NCBI GenBank assembly: GCA_025451595.1
Contig: JANWKD010000034.1
Span: 1 to 6,431, forward strand
Direction of reading: 5' to 3'
Source of the DNA: Candidatus Babeliales bacterium
GTDB taxonomy: Bacteria > Babelota > Babeliae > Babelales > JANWKD01
DNA: 6,431 nt
This document shows, piece by piece, positions 1-6,087 of the stretch. Position numbers and translations under genes: made by a program. Within the stretch, counting starts at the first letter, position 1, and each line of letters starts with the position of its first letter. The notes under the pieces were generated by a model, which was given only the letters and a program-made list of their open reading frames with translations, was not told the DNA's origin and made no database searches.

Positions 1-459
1 AATCTCGGGGAATTTAATATTTGGGATCTGACCATTGATAACCATTGTCCCATCGCCAAAACGGATATTGAGGATACCATTCTTTCATTGACACGAGCAA
101 ATAACGATACCATTGCGATTTGCTCTAAGACTCCATGGATATATAAATTTGACAATACAGGCACACGTATTGATGATCGTTCATTTCATCATAAAAATGA
201 GTCTGATTTGTTAGATATTCATATCCTTTCAAACAATCGAATTATGCTGAGTTATGCAAATAAATCAATACGAATGGTTGATAATGAAAATCTAGAACTT
301 TATTCATTCCAACTACCTACACAATCCAAGAAAATGCTCTCTCTGCAAAATGGAACGGTTGCCTTTACACAAGGTAATGATATTGCGGTGCGCTTTAGCC
401 CGCATTTTTGTTCTATCAAACAACTGGCAGAATATTGCCCCTCATCTTTCACCAACTAA
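1..459 (+). CDS. WD40-like beta-propeller protein, C-terminal part (5' end outside window)
   Basis: The reading frame is open from base 1 to a TAA at 457-459, giving 152 residues with no start in view. The gene is therefore cut by the window edge; the TTG at 88 is only an internal leucine. The visible part opens with GEFNIWDL, the typical end of a WD40 blade. It then shows blade-like stretches with alternating hydrophobic strands (NDTIAICSK..WIYKFDNTG, NNRIMLSYANKSIRMVDNEN, NGTVAFTQGNDIAVRFS). WD40 propellers are protein-binding scaffolds. The last 20 or so residues (IKQLAEYCPSSFTN) look like a helical cap rather than a blade. After the stop the same frame runs on for 14 codons from an immediately adjacent ATG (MLIRSTDKSWELYV, stop at 502-504), so the original C-terminus may have been longer. 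The propeller assignment is by pattern only. No ligand or function can be named. Confidence 0.72.
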   Translation, partial: NLGEFNIWDLTIDNHCPIAKTDIEDTILSLTRANNDTIAICSKTPWIYKFDNTGTRIDDRSFHHKNESDLLDIHILSNNRIMLSYANKSIRMVDNENLELYSFQLPTQSKKMLSLQNGTVAFTQGNDIAVRFSPHFCSIKQLAEYCPSSFTN

Positions 460-577
460 ATGTTAATTCGCTCGACAGATAAATCTTGGGAATTGTATGT
501 TTAATCAATAAATACATTCCTATCCAAAACAACTCATAGTAAAATGAAGCGATCGCACTGCTATAGCTACATAGTAC

Positions 578-1201
578 TCATTTTTTACTTGTATTATTTT
601 CCTGAACATGTTTAATTCTTTGTACAGTCTGAGCAGCATCATGCATCATAAGACCTCCTACGCTCATGCCTAATGCAGCAAGACCTTGTTTGCCCGTTGC
701 AATAGTACGACATGCATTTACAAGCCTATGTTTGGCAGCCAACTGGGAATAATCATCCTTAAAAACTCGATGGGTAATAAAAGCCGCACATCCTACGGTG
801 AAAAATGATGTTGTGACTAATTTTTTATGATTATATGAAATTTCTTTCTGCAACTCATAACTCGTTTTCAATTTTAGTATGCGTTGCTTATACTCTTCAA
901 TTTTTAAGTTATTCTGAGCAATATCATAAAATGGATACGAAAAAAAGGACGTAAATGGCCATGATCCTAAAACAAATCCTGGCCCTATAAAAGGAATGCT
1001 CTCATGAAGTATGAAAGCGCAACCTGCACATGCTGCCATTGAAATACTAAAACGACCCATTTTTCCTGCATTTTCAATTCTCAACGAATTAATTTCTTTA
1101 GCAAAAGAATATCGTTCATATGCATTTACTTCAGACTCATCTTGCCAATTGACCGCATAACTATTAATGAAAGCAAGAAATAGTAAAAAATATCTTTGCA
1201 T
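578..1201 (-). CDS. hypothetical exported protein with several hydrophobic segments
   Basis: This is a 207-aa protein of no family I recognise. The N-terminus MQRYFLLFLAFINSYA|VN is a short signal peptide with an AxA-like site (SYA) before residue 17. The body alternates hydrophobic and helical parts. Residues about 51-90 are hydrophobic and rich in Ala, Gly, Phe and Pro (one or two membrane passes). Residues 93-127 are a charged, coiled-coil-like helix (NNLKIEEYKQRILKLK). Residues 128-146 and 168-186 are two further hydrophobic helices, the second rich in glycine. The tail is basic and polar. The start is supported by AGAGGA six bases upstream (1208-1213, minus strand). It lies 76 bases downstream of the 1278-1595 gene on the same strand and could be co-transcribed, but it has its own plausible promoter. 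Its leader and first codons match those of that neighbour although the bodies differ. It converges with the WD40 gene, and no clear terminator is visible between them. Confidence 0.75.
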   Translation of the reverse strand: MQRYFLLFLAFINSYAVNWQDESEVNAYERYSFAKEINSLRIENAGKMGRFSISMAACAGCAFILHESIPFIGPGFVLGSWPFTSFFSYPFYDIAQNNLKIEEYKQRILKLKTSYELQKEISYNHKKLVTTSFFTVGCAAFITHRVFKDDYSQLAAKHRLVNACRTIATGKQGLAALGMSVGGLMMHDAAQTVQRIKHVQENNTSKK

Positions 1202-1230
1202 ACATTTTCCTCTTTTCTATAGATATTAAA
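1185..1230 (-). repeat. shared leader/signal-peptide module, copy 1
   Basis: These 46 bases (29 of leader plus the first 17 coding bases of the 578-1201 gene) align without gaps to 1579-1624, with 36 of 46 bases the same by my hand count. The shared part includes TAATAT, the purine-rich ribosome site and ATGCAAA. Similarity fades within the signal peptide, and the mature proteins do not match. Confidence 0.6.
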
Positions 1231-1251
1231 TGTGCGGATTGACAACTACAA
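1223..1251 (-). promoter_or_regulatory. candidate sigma70-type promoter for the 578-1201 gene
   Basis: Reading the minus strand, TTGTAG (1246-1251) is followed after 17 bases by TAATAT (1223-1228). Transcription would begin about 15 bases before the ATG at 1201, leaving the AGAGGA ribosome site in the leader. In an AT-rich region such boxes arise by chance, so confidence is low. Confidence 0.3.
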
Positions 1252-1277
1252 CAATTTAGGTATTTAAGAATTGGATG

Positions 1278-1595
1278 TTAAACTTTCTTCTCTCCTAGAA
1301 CTTGATTATTCCACCTTATGAATGGGAATTTCGGTAATTTGCAAATAAATAAAAGACCTTTATTAGTCAAAATTTCATGCCCCACGAGCACGTCTTCTAT
1401 TTTATGTATGGTTAACTGTTCTGAGTTTTTACTTTTTTCTTGTACCGTTACTGAACGCAAACGATTATCTGGTGTACTTCTGCAAATTCTCAGTTCAAGG
1501 CCTGTACTTTCATCTTTATATATACGTTCATTCGTTGCATTCATTGCATATACTTTGCCGACTAAAATCAATGACACCAAGAAGTATTTTTGCAT
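1278..1595 (-). CDS. small secreted protein, paralogue of the 5615-5995 protein
   Basis: This is a 105-aa predicted exported protein of unknown function. MQKYFLVSLILVGKVYA|MN is a signal peptide, with cleavage expected after Ala17. The mature part of about 88 residues has short alternating hydrophobic strands (LELRICRS, RSVTVQEK, LLFICKLP), which suggests a small beta-rich fold. It matches the 126-aa protein at 5615-5995 at several points in the same order: GLELRICRSTP against DFEISIAKSSEP, then LTNKGLLFICKLP against ETDKGIIYLPSP, then WNNQVL against FNGRIL. I therefore take the two as one family. The ribosome site is poor (AAGAAAAA, purine-rich), but the promoter is good. The opposite-strand frame over the same DNA (1318-1623) lacks these features and is a shadow. 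This gene shares leader and signal-peptide start with its neighbour at 578-1201. Confidence 0.72.
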   Translation of the reverse strand: MQKYFLVSLILVGKVYAMNATNERIYKDESTGLELRICRSTPDNRLRSVTVQEKSKNSEQLTIHKIEDVLVGHEILTNKGLLFICKLPKFPFIRWNNQVLGEKKV

Positions 1596-1624
1596 AGGTT
1601 TTTCTTTTTTTTATAAATATTAGA
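1579..1624 (-). repeat. shared leader/signal-peptide module, copy 2
   Basis: This is the partner of 1185-1230: the leader and first codons of the 1278-1595 gene. The AGAGGA ribosome site of copy 1 has become AAAGAA here, so this copy may be translated less efficiently. Confidence 0.6.
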
Positions 1625-1633
1625 TTGAGCAGA

Positions 1634-1662
1634 ATTATAGAACATCTTTTATTTTAACGCAA
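1634..1662 (-). promoter_or_regulatory. predicted sigma70-type promoter for the 1278-1595 gene
   Basis: On the minus strand TTGCGT (1657-1662) and a perfect TATAAT (1634-1639) are separated by 17 bases. Transcription would start near 1627, about 30 bases before the ATG at 1595. This is the clearest promoter in the window and forms half of a divergent promoter region with 1756-1784. Confidence 0.55.
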
Positions 1663-1755
1663 GGCAGCGTATGGACAACATAAAGTTGTGACCGCTTGTT
1701 TGAAAAGCTTTTTTATTATTATAATAAACGATGAAAAACGGTAAATTTTCATGAG

Positions 1756-1784
1756 TTTACATTAAATAATTTTTTTTCTACACT
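1756..1784 (+). promoter_or_regulatory. predicted promoter for the 1827-2925 operon
   Basis: TTTACA (1756-1761) and TACACT (1779-1784) are 17 bases apart, with an AT-rich spacer containing a run of T. A start near 1791 would leave a leader of about 35 bases carrying AGAAGGA (1813-1819). TATGAT at 1784-1789 overlaps as an alternative -10 but is badly spaced. Confidence 0.4.
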
Positions 1785-1826
1785 ATGATCGCTTAATATC
1801 ATAGGTAACAATAGAAGGATTGTCGT

Positions 1827-2570
1827 ATGTTCACGTTGATATCATTATTGATTTTGTTCAGCACAAACAGTTTCCTCAAAGGCATGGATCACGCAAATAC
1901 CAACAAGCCACCAATGGTTCGTAAGGGTGATTTTTTGGTATTACGGGTGGAAGATATTCCCACCGATGAATATGAAGAGACATTAATGCGCAATAAAACA
2001 GAAAATGAGCGCACCCAGCAGAAATTGGATGAAATCCGACCGCAAGAAACATTTAATCGCTTTTTTTGCGACGCAGAAAAAACTAAATCATACGACGATA
2101 CCAATAAATACGCATTATTAAAAAAACCCTTGTTTATCCAATTATGCGTTCAAGCATCAAAAAATATGAACGATCGCGCAGCATGCTTTCATGAACTTGT
2201 AACAAAAATAAAAAATAAAGATCTTCTTGAAACCCAAGAAGGTACGGTTAATCAAATTGCAATAACTAATAAAGATTTGTGCCATCGCCTGCTTTCTTTT
2301 ATCCCAACGGGTTACAGCCGTTCATTGATCAATGGCAAGAGCGTGCAACTACTGATTCGTGAATATGAAACACAGGAAGACAAAATAAAAAATGCAAAAA
2401 TTGCAAACGCTGCTATGCCTGAACCTTCGGAATGGGCTAAAGGCTTTACACCAGCATTTTATTATTATCACTATTCTGGCAAACAGCTTTTATCTGATCA
2501 CGACTTTCAAGCAGATATAACGCATCATCAGCAGATTCTTGCAGAATACAATAAGCTCCTAGGAAATTAA
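1827..2570 (+). CDS. hypothetical exported protein, first gene of a two-gene operon
   Basis: This is a 247-aa protein of no family I recognise. A hydrophobic N-terminus (MFTLISLLILFSTNSFLKG, about residues 1-19) looks like a signal peptide, with cleavage likely before Met20-Asp21. The mature part is hydrophilic and largely helical. It contains a charged helix around residues 46-72 (EYEETLMRNKTENERTQQKL), four cysteines (Cys81, Cys107, Cys120, Cys152), and a Tyr/His-rich patch FYYYHYSGKQ near residues 211-220. The start is fixed by AGAAGGA seven bases before the ATG and by the promoter upstream. It ends one base before the next gene, so the two are translated together. I see no catalytic motif. 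A secreted host-interaction protein is possible from context only. Confidence 0.75.
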   Translation: MFTLISLLILFSTNSFLKGMDHANTNKPPMVRKGDFLVLRVEDIPTDEYEETLMRNKTENERTQQKLDEIRPQETFNRFFCDAEKTKSYDDTNKYALLKKPLFIQLCVQASKNMNDRAACFHELVTKIKNKDLLETQEGTVNQIAITNKDLCHRLLSFIPTGYSRSLINGKSVQLLIREYETQEDKIKNAKIANAAMPEPSEWAKGFTPAFYYYHYSGKQLLSDHDFQADITHHQQILAEYNKLLGN

Positions 2571-2571
2571 T

Positions 2572-2925
2572 ATGATAAAAATAAATTTGCTCTTTCTCAT
2601 TGCTGGCATGACCCTCCTTTCAAACGCATACGCAATGAATGACACCAAAAAAGATAAAGATTGCACCGAAGAACAAAATCGAAAAGATGCCGCTCGGAAA
2701 TTCGAAGAACTTTTCAAAAAAATCAGGAACCCTAACCCTGAGCAACCCCGACTACCCGAAAATTATGATCATTTTAGAAATTGGTATAAGAATCTTCCAT
2801 TAATCGATCCCAACGGCAAAATATTCTGTTATATGGATCTAGGCGCTCCATACCCCGCACAAGCTCTTAATGAACAAGGAAAGCTAAAATCGGGGTGGCA
2901 ATTGCGAGTTCCACTTACTGAGTAA
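2572..2925 (+). CDS. hypothetical small exported protein, second gene of the operon
   Basis: This 117-aa protein has a clear signal peptide, MIKINLLFLIAGMTLLSNAYA|MN, with cleavage expected after Ala21. The mature chain begins very charged (DTKKDKDCTEEQNRKDAARK) and forms a helix up to about residue 52. It continues with a Pro/Trp/Tyr-rich stretch (YDHFRNWYKNLPLIDPNGKI) and ends in GWQLRVPLTE. Two cysteines remain (Cys31, Cys86). The ATG lies one base after the stop of the preceding gene, and its ribosome site AGGA (2561-2564) is inside that gene's last codons, so translational coupling is likely. No function is recognised. The signal peptide argues against it being an antitoxin for the Fic protein downstream. 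Confidence 0.72.
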   Translation: MIKINLLFLIAGMTLLSNAYAMNDTKKDKDCTEEQNRKDAARKFEELFKKIRNPNPEQPRLPENYDHFRNWYKNLPLIDPNGKIFCYMDLGAPYPAQALNEQGKLKSGWQLRVPLTE

Positions 2926-2989
2926 TCCAGATATCATTCTTGATTTTGGCCATGATGGAGGAGTTGCAGGTAGTGCGATTTGCAGTAAG

Positions 2990-3039
2990 AATGTACCCGG
3001 CTAACTTTACTGAGCATCCTTGACTAAGAAACTTTAGCC
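2990..3039 (+). repeat. 50-bp direct repeat, left copy (before fic)
   Basis: This block matches 6382-6431 in the same orientation with 43 of 50 bases the same by hand count. The ends of the core are complementary: GGCTAA (2999-3004) and TTAGCC (3034-3039). The last 18 bases (GACTAAGAAACTTTAGCC) are identical in both copies; most differences sit in the middle. It lies between the 1827-2925 operon and fic, outside any gene. Confidence 0.75.
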
Positions 3040-3048
3040 TGCTATCTT
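3020..3048 (+). promoter_or_regulatory. predicted fic promoter, -35 box inside the repeat
   Basis: TTGACT (3020-3025) and TATCTT (3043-3048) are 17 bases apart. Transcription would start near 3055, directly in front of the ribosome site TAAGGAG (3056-3062), giving a very short leader. The -35 box lies in the repeat and the -10 just outside it. In the second repeat copy the same -35 position reads TCGACT. Confidence 0.4.
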
Positions 3049-3070
3049 TTCTTAGTAAGGAGTGAATAAT

Positions 3071-4234
3071 ATGACTAAAAAAAATAGACTGGGAACATAT
3101 ACGACCCAATCAGTTATTGGTGAGCGGTATAAGGCCTTTATCCCCCCTGATTTGCCACCAACTCCTCCCCTCGATTTGCCACGACTCTATCCTGCTTTAG
3201 AAAAGGCTATGCAGGCTATTACTGAACTCAACAGTATTGTAAAAATGATACCCAATACCGCATTGTTCGTTTACATGTATGTTCGCAAAGAAGCATTACT
3301 TTCTTCTCAGATTGAAGGCACACAAAGCTCATTCTCCGATCTCATATTATTTGAACATGATCAGAAGCCATTGGTTTCTTTAGATGATGTAGAAGAGGTT
3401 TCTAACTATGTGCAGGCAATGAATTATGGCTTAAAGCGTCTCAAGGAAGGCTTTCCTTTATCATTACGTCTATTAAGAGAGATCCATAGCGTTTTGCTCA
3501 ACGGAGTTCGTGGTGCGCGCAAGAATCCGGGAGAATTTAGAAAAACTCAAAATTGGATTGGTGGCACAAAACCAAGCAATGCATTGTTTGTCCCGCCTCC
3601 ACCTGATCACGTGAATCAACTCTTAGGTAATTTGGAATTTTTTTTACATGATCAAGAGAACAAGTTGCCGATTTTGATTAAAGCTGGAGTGGCGCATGTT
3701 CAATTCGAAACCATTCACCCATTCTTAGATGGCAATGGTCGATTGGGAAGGTTATTGATCATTTTATTACTCTGTGAGCAAGACATATTACAAGAACCAA
3801 TACTATACTTAAGCTTGTATCTCAAGCAGCATAGAAAAACCTATTATGACTTATTGCAAGAAGTACGAACTGATGGCAGTTGGGAGACCTGGTTAGAATT
3901 TTTCTTGGAAGGGATCACTTCATCTGCTCAACAAGCGGTAGAGACTGCTCAAAACATTAATCAGCTTTTTAGTAACGATATGGCTAAAATTCAAACATTC
4001 GGTAGAATTAAATTTTCATGCATAGCAATTTTCGAGTATTTAAAAAAGCTTCCTCAGGTATCCGTACCTTTGTTAAGTCGTGAACTTGGTTTATCAGCAC
4101 CAACCGTCAGGAGCGCCGTCAAGCAATTAGAGGCAGTAGGTGTTCTCAAAGAGATAACTAAAAAAAGACGTGATAAAGTATATGTGTACAAACGGTATCT
4201 TGATTTACTGGAAGAAGGTTCCAATCCGCTGTGA
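3071..4234 (+). CDS. Fic-domain protein (class II, predicted AMP transferase) with C-terminal winged helix
   Basis: This 387-aa cytoplasmic-type protein has no signal peptide. Fic enzymes usually transfer AMP from ATP onto a hydroxyl of a target protein. The signature HPFLDGNGRLGR is complete at residues 216-227, with catalytic His216, the acidic metal ligand Asp220 and the nucleotide-binding GNGR. The target-docking flap is around NWIGGTKPSN (161-170). An N-terminal helical region (about 20-100) carries SSQIEG at 78-83, the (S/T)xxxE(G/N) inhibitory motif that places Glu82 over the active site in class II Fic proteins; no separate antitoxin is therefore needed. Residues about 325-380 form a winged helix (SRELGLSAPTVRSAVKQLEAVG). 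Length and order fit the Fic_N-Fic-wHTH group, such as Shewanella SoFic. I chose ATG 3071, eight bases after TAAGGAG; the GTG at 3062 overlaps that ribosome site. The target is unknown: either self-regulation or a host protein is possible. Confidence 0.93.
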   Translation: MTKKNRLGTYTTQSVIGERYKAFIPPDLPPTPPLDLPRLYPALEKAMQAITELNSIVKMIPNTALFVYMYVRKEALLSSQIEGTQSSFSDLILFEHDQKPLVSLDDVEEVSNYVQAMNYGLKRLKEGFPLSLRLLREIHSVLLNGVRGARKNPGEFRKTQNWIGGTKPSNALFVPPPPDHVNQLLGNLEFFLHDQENKLPILIKAGVAHVQFETIHPFLDGNGRLGRLLIILLLCEQDILQEPILYLSLYLKQHRKTYYDLLQEVRTDGSWETWLEFFLEGITSSAQQAVETAQNINQLFSNDMAKIQTFGRIKFSCIAIFEYLKKLPQVSVPLLSRELGLSAPTVRSAVKQLEAVGVLKEITKKRRDKVYVYKRYLDLLEEGSNPL

Positions 4235-4284
4235 TTTGTATCCAGTTTGCGCTAGACGCTCTATTTGATAGCACTATTATCGAA

Positions 4285-4373
4285 ACAAATTAAGGGGCTT
4301 TGCCTTACCAGGGGCAAATATCAGTTCACCCATTTGGAATGGTAAAATCAATATCTTCCTGTATAATGAATAA
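4285..4373 (+). pseudogene. C-terminal remnant of the small secreted protein family, broken
   Basis: The DNA at 4285-4348 is about 85% identical (55 of 65 aligned positions) to 6100-6164. The frame from 4305 reads LPGANISSPIWNGKINIFLY and ends at TAA 4371-4373. This matches the C-terminal motif of the 5615-5995 protein (YLP..PTFNGRIL). Upstream coding is destroyed: the AAA of the T-N-K-G motif is TAA here (4291-4293), and one base is missing near 4304. No N-terminus or start exists. It is a dead fragment lying between fic and the serine hydrolase, and its other frame creates a spurious N-terminal extension for the hydrolase. Confidence 0.65.
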
Positions 4374-4431
4374 AGATTTAATTTTTAAAAAACTATTAGC
4401 AAATTTTACTCCTTTAACCGAGAATTATTTT

Positions 4432-5475
4432 ATGATATTTTTTCTTCTTTTTACGTTATGTATGGGTAACGTTACTTATTGCCGTATTTCTGAAAATGAA
4501 GCTCTTGAAAAAACAAGATTATATATTGAACAATTGACTAAAGATAATAAATTTTCTGGTGTATTATTAGTTGCAAAACAAGGCAAACAAATTTTTAATC
4601 ATGTTGTGGGTATTGCAAATCGTGAAAAAAATATACACAACAAATTATCTACACAATTTAATCTTGCTTCTATGGGAAAAATGTTTACCGGCATTGCTAT
4701 TACACAATTGGCGCAGCAAGGAAAATTGAAATTTGAAGATACGATAGCAAATTATCTGCCTGACTATCCAAACAAGATTGCTGCACAAAAAACAATATAT
4801 CAATTATTAACTCATACAAGCCAATTAGGTGACATATTCGGACCAGAATTTGAAAAGCAACAAGACTTGCTTAAAACACCAAATGATTACATAAAGTGTT
4901 ATGGAAATCGTGATCCAGAATTTTTACCCGAAGGTTCCGTCATCTATAGTAACTATTCCTACATAGTTTTGGGCGCAATTGTTGAAAAAATATCAGGTCT
5001 AAATTTTGACGACTATGTACACAAATATATTTTTCACGCTGCTGAAATGAAAGATTCTACCGTCTATAATCATGAGTACACATCTAATGAATGTGCAATC
5101 GGGTATGATGAAACCAAGGCTGTACACTTTACTGGTATAGGCTCCCCTGCGGGCGGTAGCTATGCAACGGCAAATGATATTTTACAGTTTGCTCAAGCAC
5201 TTATGACATATAAGCTACTGAATAAGGAATATACGCAATTAGCAACAACTGGTAAAGTTAAAGCAGTAGATGGTTCATATGGTTATGGCTTTATGGATTG
5301 TGCAGATGAAGATGGTGTAAGATGGTTCGGTCATAGTGGCGGATGCATAGGAATGAATACAGAATTAAGGATCTATCCCAAATCAGGATACATTATTATT
5401 ATGTTAAGCAACTCCAACCGATGGAGGCCATCAATTGTTTCTGAATATGTAGGAAAACTACTTCCCGCTGAATAA
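4432..5475 (+). CDS. exported serine hydrolase of the beta-lactamase / S12 family
   Basis: This 347-aa enzyme belongs to the penicillin-binding-protein fold family (Pfam Beta-lactamase, MEROPS S12), which includes class C beta-lactamases, D,D-peptidases, D-aminopeptidases and esterases. All three active-site motifs are present in order: S80-M-G-K83 (nucleophile and base), Y172-S-N174, and H301-S-G303 in place of K-T-G. The family-typical LLTHTS stands at 125-130. MIFFLLFTLCMGNVTYC is a short signal peptide, so it acts outside the cytoplasm. There is no canonical lipobox at Cys17. The frame stays open back to a TTG at 4300, but those 44 codons run through the eroded remnant. A TATAAT at 4362-4367 could be the -10 box, which would exclude ATG 4366. 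I therefore chose ATG 4432, although its ribosome site is weak. The substrate cannot be told from sequence, and a resistance role is not implied. Confidence 0.88.
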   Translation: MIFFLLFTLCMGNVTYCRISENEALEKTRLYIEQLTKDNKFSGVLLVAKQGKQIFNHVVGIANREKNIHNKLSTQFNLASMGKMFTGIAITQLAQQGKLKFEDTIANYLPDYPNKIAAQKTIYQLLTHTSQLGDIFGPEFEKQQDLLKTPNDYIKCYGNRDPEFLPEGSVIYSNYSYIVLGAIVEKISGLNFDDYVHKYIFHAAEMKDSTVYNHEYTSNECAIGYDETKAVHFTGIGSPAGGSYATANDILQFAQALMTYKLLNKEYTQLATTGKVKAVDGSYGYGFMDCADEDGVRWFGHSGGCIGMNTELRIYPKSGYIIIMLSNSNRWRPSIVSEYVGKLLPAE

Positions 5476-5496
5476 AATATAATAAAAGACCTGAAT

Positions 5497-5622
5497 ATGA
5501 CTGAAGAGGTCACGGATTATCTTTATAAGGATAATAAACAGCCTGTTGATAATAAATTCAGGTATAGAGTTCCTTTTTTACATCAAATCGAATTATCTAT
5601 TTGCGATTTTCAATTCATTTAA
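5497..5622 (+). other. possible 41-codon ORF or gene remnant after the hydrolase
   Basis: After the hydrolase stop the same frame remains open to TAA 5620-5622. From ATG 5497 it gives 41 residues, including DNKFRYRVPFLHQIELSI. It has no signal peptide and no convincing ribosome site, and its end overlaps the last codons of the minus-strand gene. The RYRVPF stretch faintly recalls the QLRVPL ending of the 2572-2925 protein, so it may be an eroded tail, but this is weak. The DNA also holds a small imperfect hairpin at 5517-5534. Confidence 0.2.
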
Positions 5623-5995
5623 GGGTTGGGTGACCAGTATAGGTAATTAATTTTAAAATTCTTCCATTGAATGTTGGATTTTGCACTATTGATCGCATTG
5701 GACTTGGTAAATAGATAATTCCTTTATCAGTTTCTATGGTAGTAGATTTATTCCAAATGCTCGTTCTTTTGATATCCTGTACTTCAAACTTCTCGGTAAA
5801 CGATTTCGATAAACCAACATTGTCTGACTTCCAATATTTTTTTGTAATAGAAAGGCCGCCAGGCTCAGAGGATTTTGCTATAGAGATCTCAAAGTCGCCT
5901 TCTTCACAATGAAAAGTATTTCCCGTAATTCCATCATACATTGCATCTACATAGTTAGTGCCAATGAGTATAAATAATATTATTATGAATAGCAT
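5615..5995 (-). CDS. small secreted protein, paralogue of the 1278-1595 protein
   Basis: This is a 126-aa predicted exported protein of unknown function. MLFIIILFILIGTNYVDA|MYDG is a signal peptide, with cleavage likely after Ala18. The mature part of about 108 residues is predicted beta-rich: FEISIAKSSEP (35-45), a charged middle section (KKYWKSDNVGLSKSFTEKF), then TDKGIIYLPSP (89-99) and NPTFNGRILKLI (106-117). The first and last parts match the 105-aa protein at 1278-1595, and the C-terminal motif also matches the remnants at 4285-4373 and 6088-6204. The frame extends to ATG 6040, adding MIFKIRTYTKKGIYL. I chose ATG 5995 because AAGGGA sits eight bases before it, the shorter start gives a standard signal peptide, and the predicted transcript begins near 6038. 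It converges with the hydrolase gene 139 bases away. Confidence 0.72.
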   Translation of the reverse strand: MLFIIILFILIGTNYVDAMYDGITGNTFHCEEGDFEISIAKSSEPGGLSITKKYWKSDNVGLSKSFTEKFEVQDIKRTSIWNKSTTIETDKGIIYLPSPMRSIVQNPTFNGRILKLITYTGHPTLK

Positions 5996-6044
5996 TAGAT
6001 AGATCCCTTTTTTAGTATACGTTCTTATTTTAAAAATCATCTAG

Positions 6045-6073
6045 ATACTATCAAATAGATTTGTGTCCTGCAA
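6045..6073 (-). promoter_or_regulatory. predicted promoter for the 5615-5995 gene
   Basis: On the minus strand TTGCAG (6068-6073) and TAGTAT (6045-6050) are 17 bases apart. A start near 6038 would coincide with the upstream ATG (6038-6040), which supports translation from ATG 5995 with a leader of about 43 bases. Confidence 0.4.
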
Positions 6074-6087
6074 TGACATTTATATAG

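Noticed and set aside
549..556. GCGATCGC palindrome between the convergent genes
   Set aside because: It is a single copy in the window and too short to mean anything alone; no terminator-like stem with a T-run accompanies it.
1318..1623. 101-codon open frame on the plus strand
   Set aside because: It is antisense to the 1278-1595 gene, which has a signal peptide, a promoter and a paralogue. The plus-strand frame has no ribosome site and no recognisable feature.
1889..2104. 71-codon open frame on the minus strand
   Set aside because: It lies wholly inside the well-supported 1827-2570 gene and has no ribosome site or domain.
2572..2925. Antitoxin partner of the Fic protein
   Set aside because: The product has a clear signal peptide, is in an operon with another exported protein, and fic has its own promoter and an internal inhibitory motif.
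3062..3070. GTG at 3062 as the fic start
   Set aside because: It overlaps the ribosome site TAAGGAG (3056-3062); ATG 3071 is correctly spaced behind it.
2915..3109. 64-codon open frame on the minus strand
   Set aside because: It crosses the 50-bp repeat, the fic promoter and the fic start, and shows no protein features.
5489..5563. Inverted match ACCTGAAT / ATTCAGGT enclosing a small hairpin at 5517-5534, as a terminator or structured RNA
   Set aside because: The outer stem is only 8 bp over a long loop and no T-run follows; in AT-rich DNA this is expected by chance.
5996..6040. ATG 6040 as the start of the small secreted gene
   Set aside because: It has no ribosome site, lies at the predicted transcript start, and would put a charged stretch before a signal peptide that is complete from ATG 5995.
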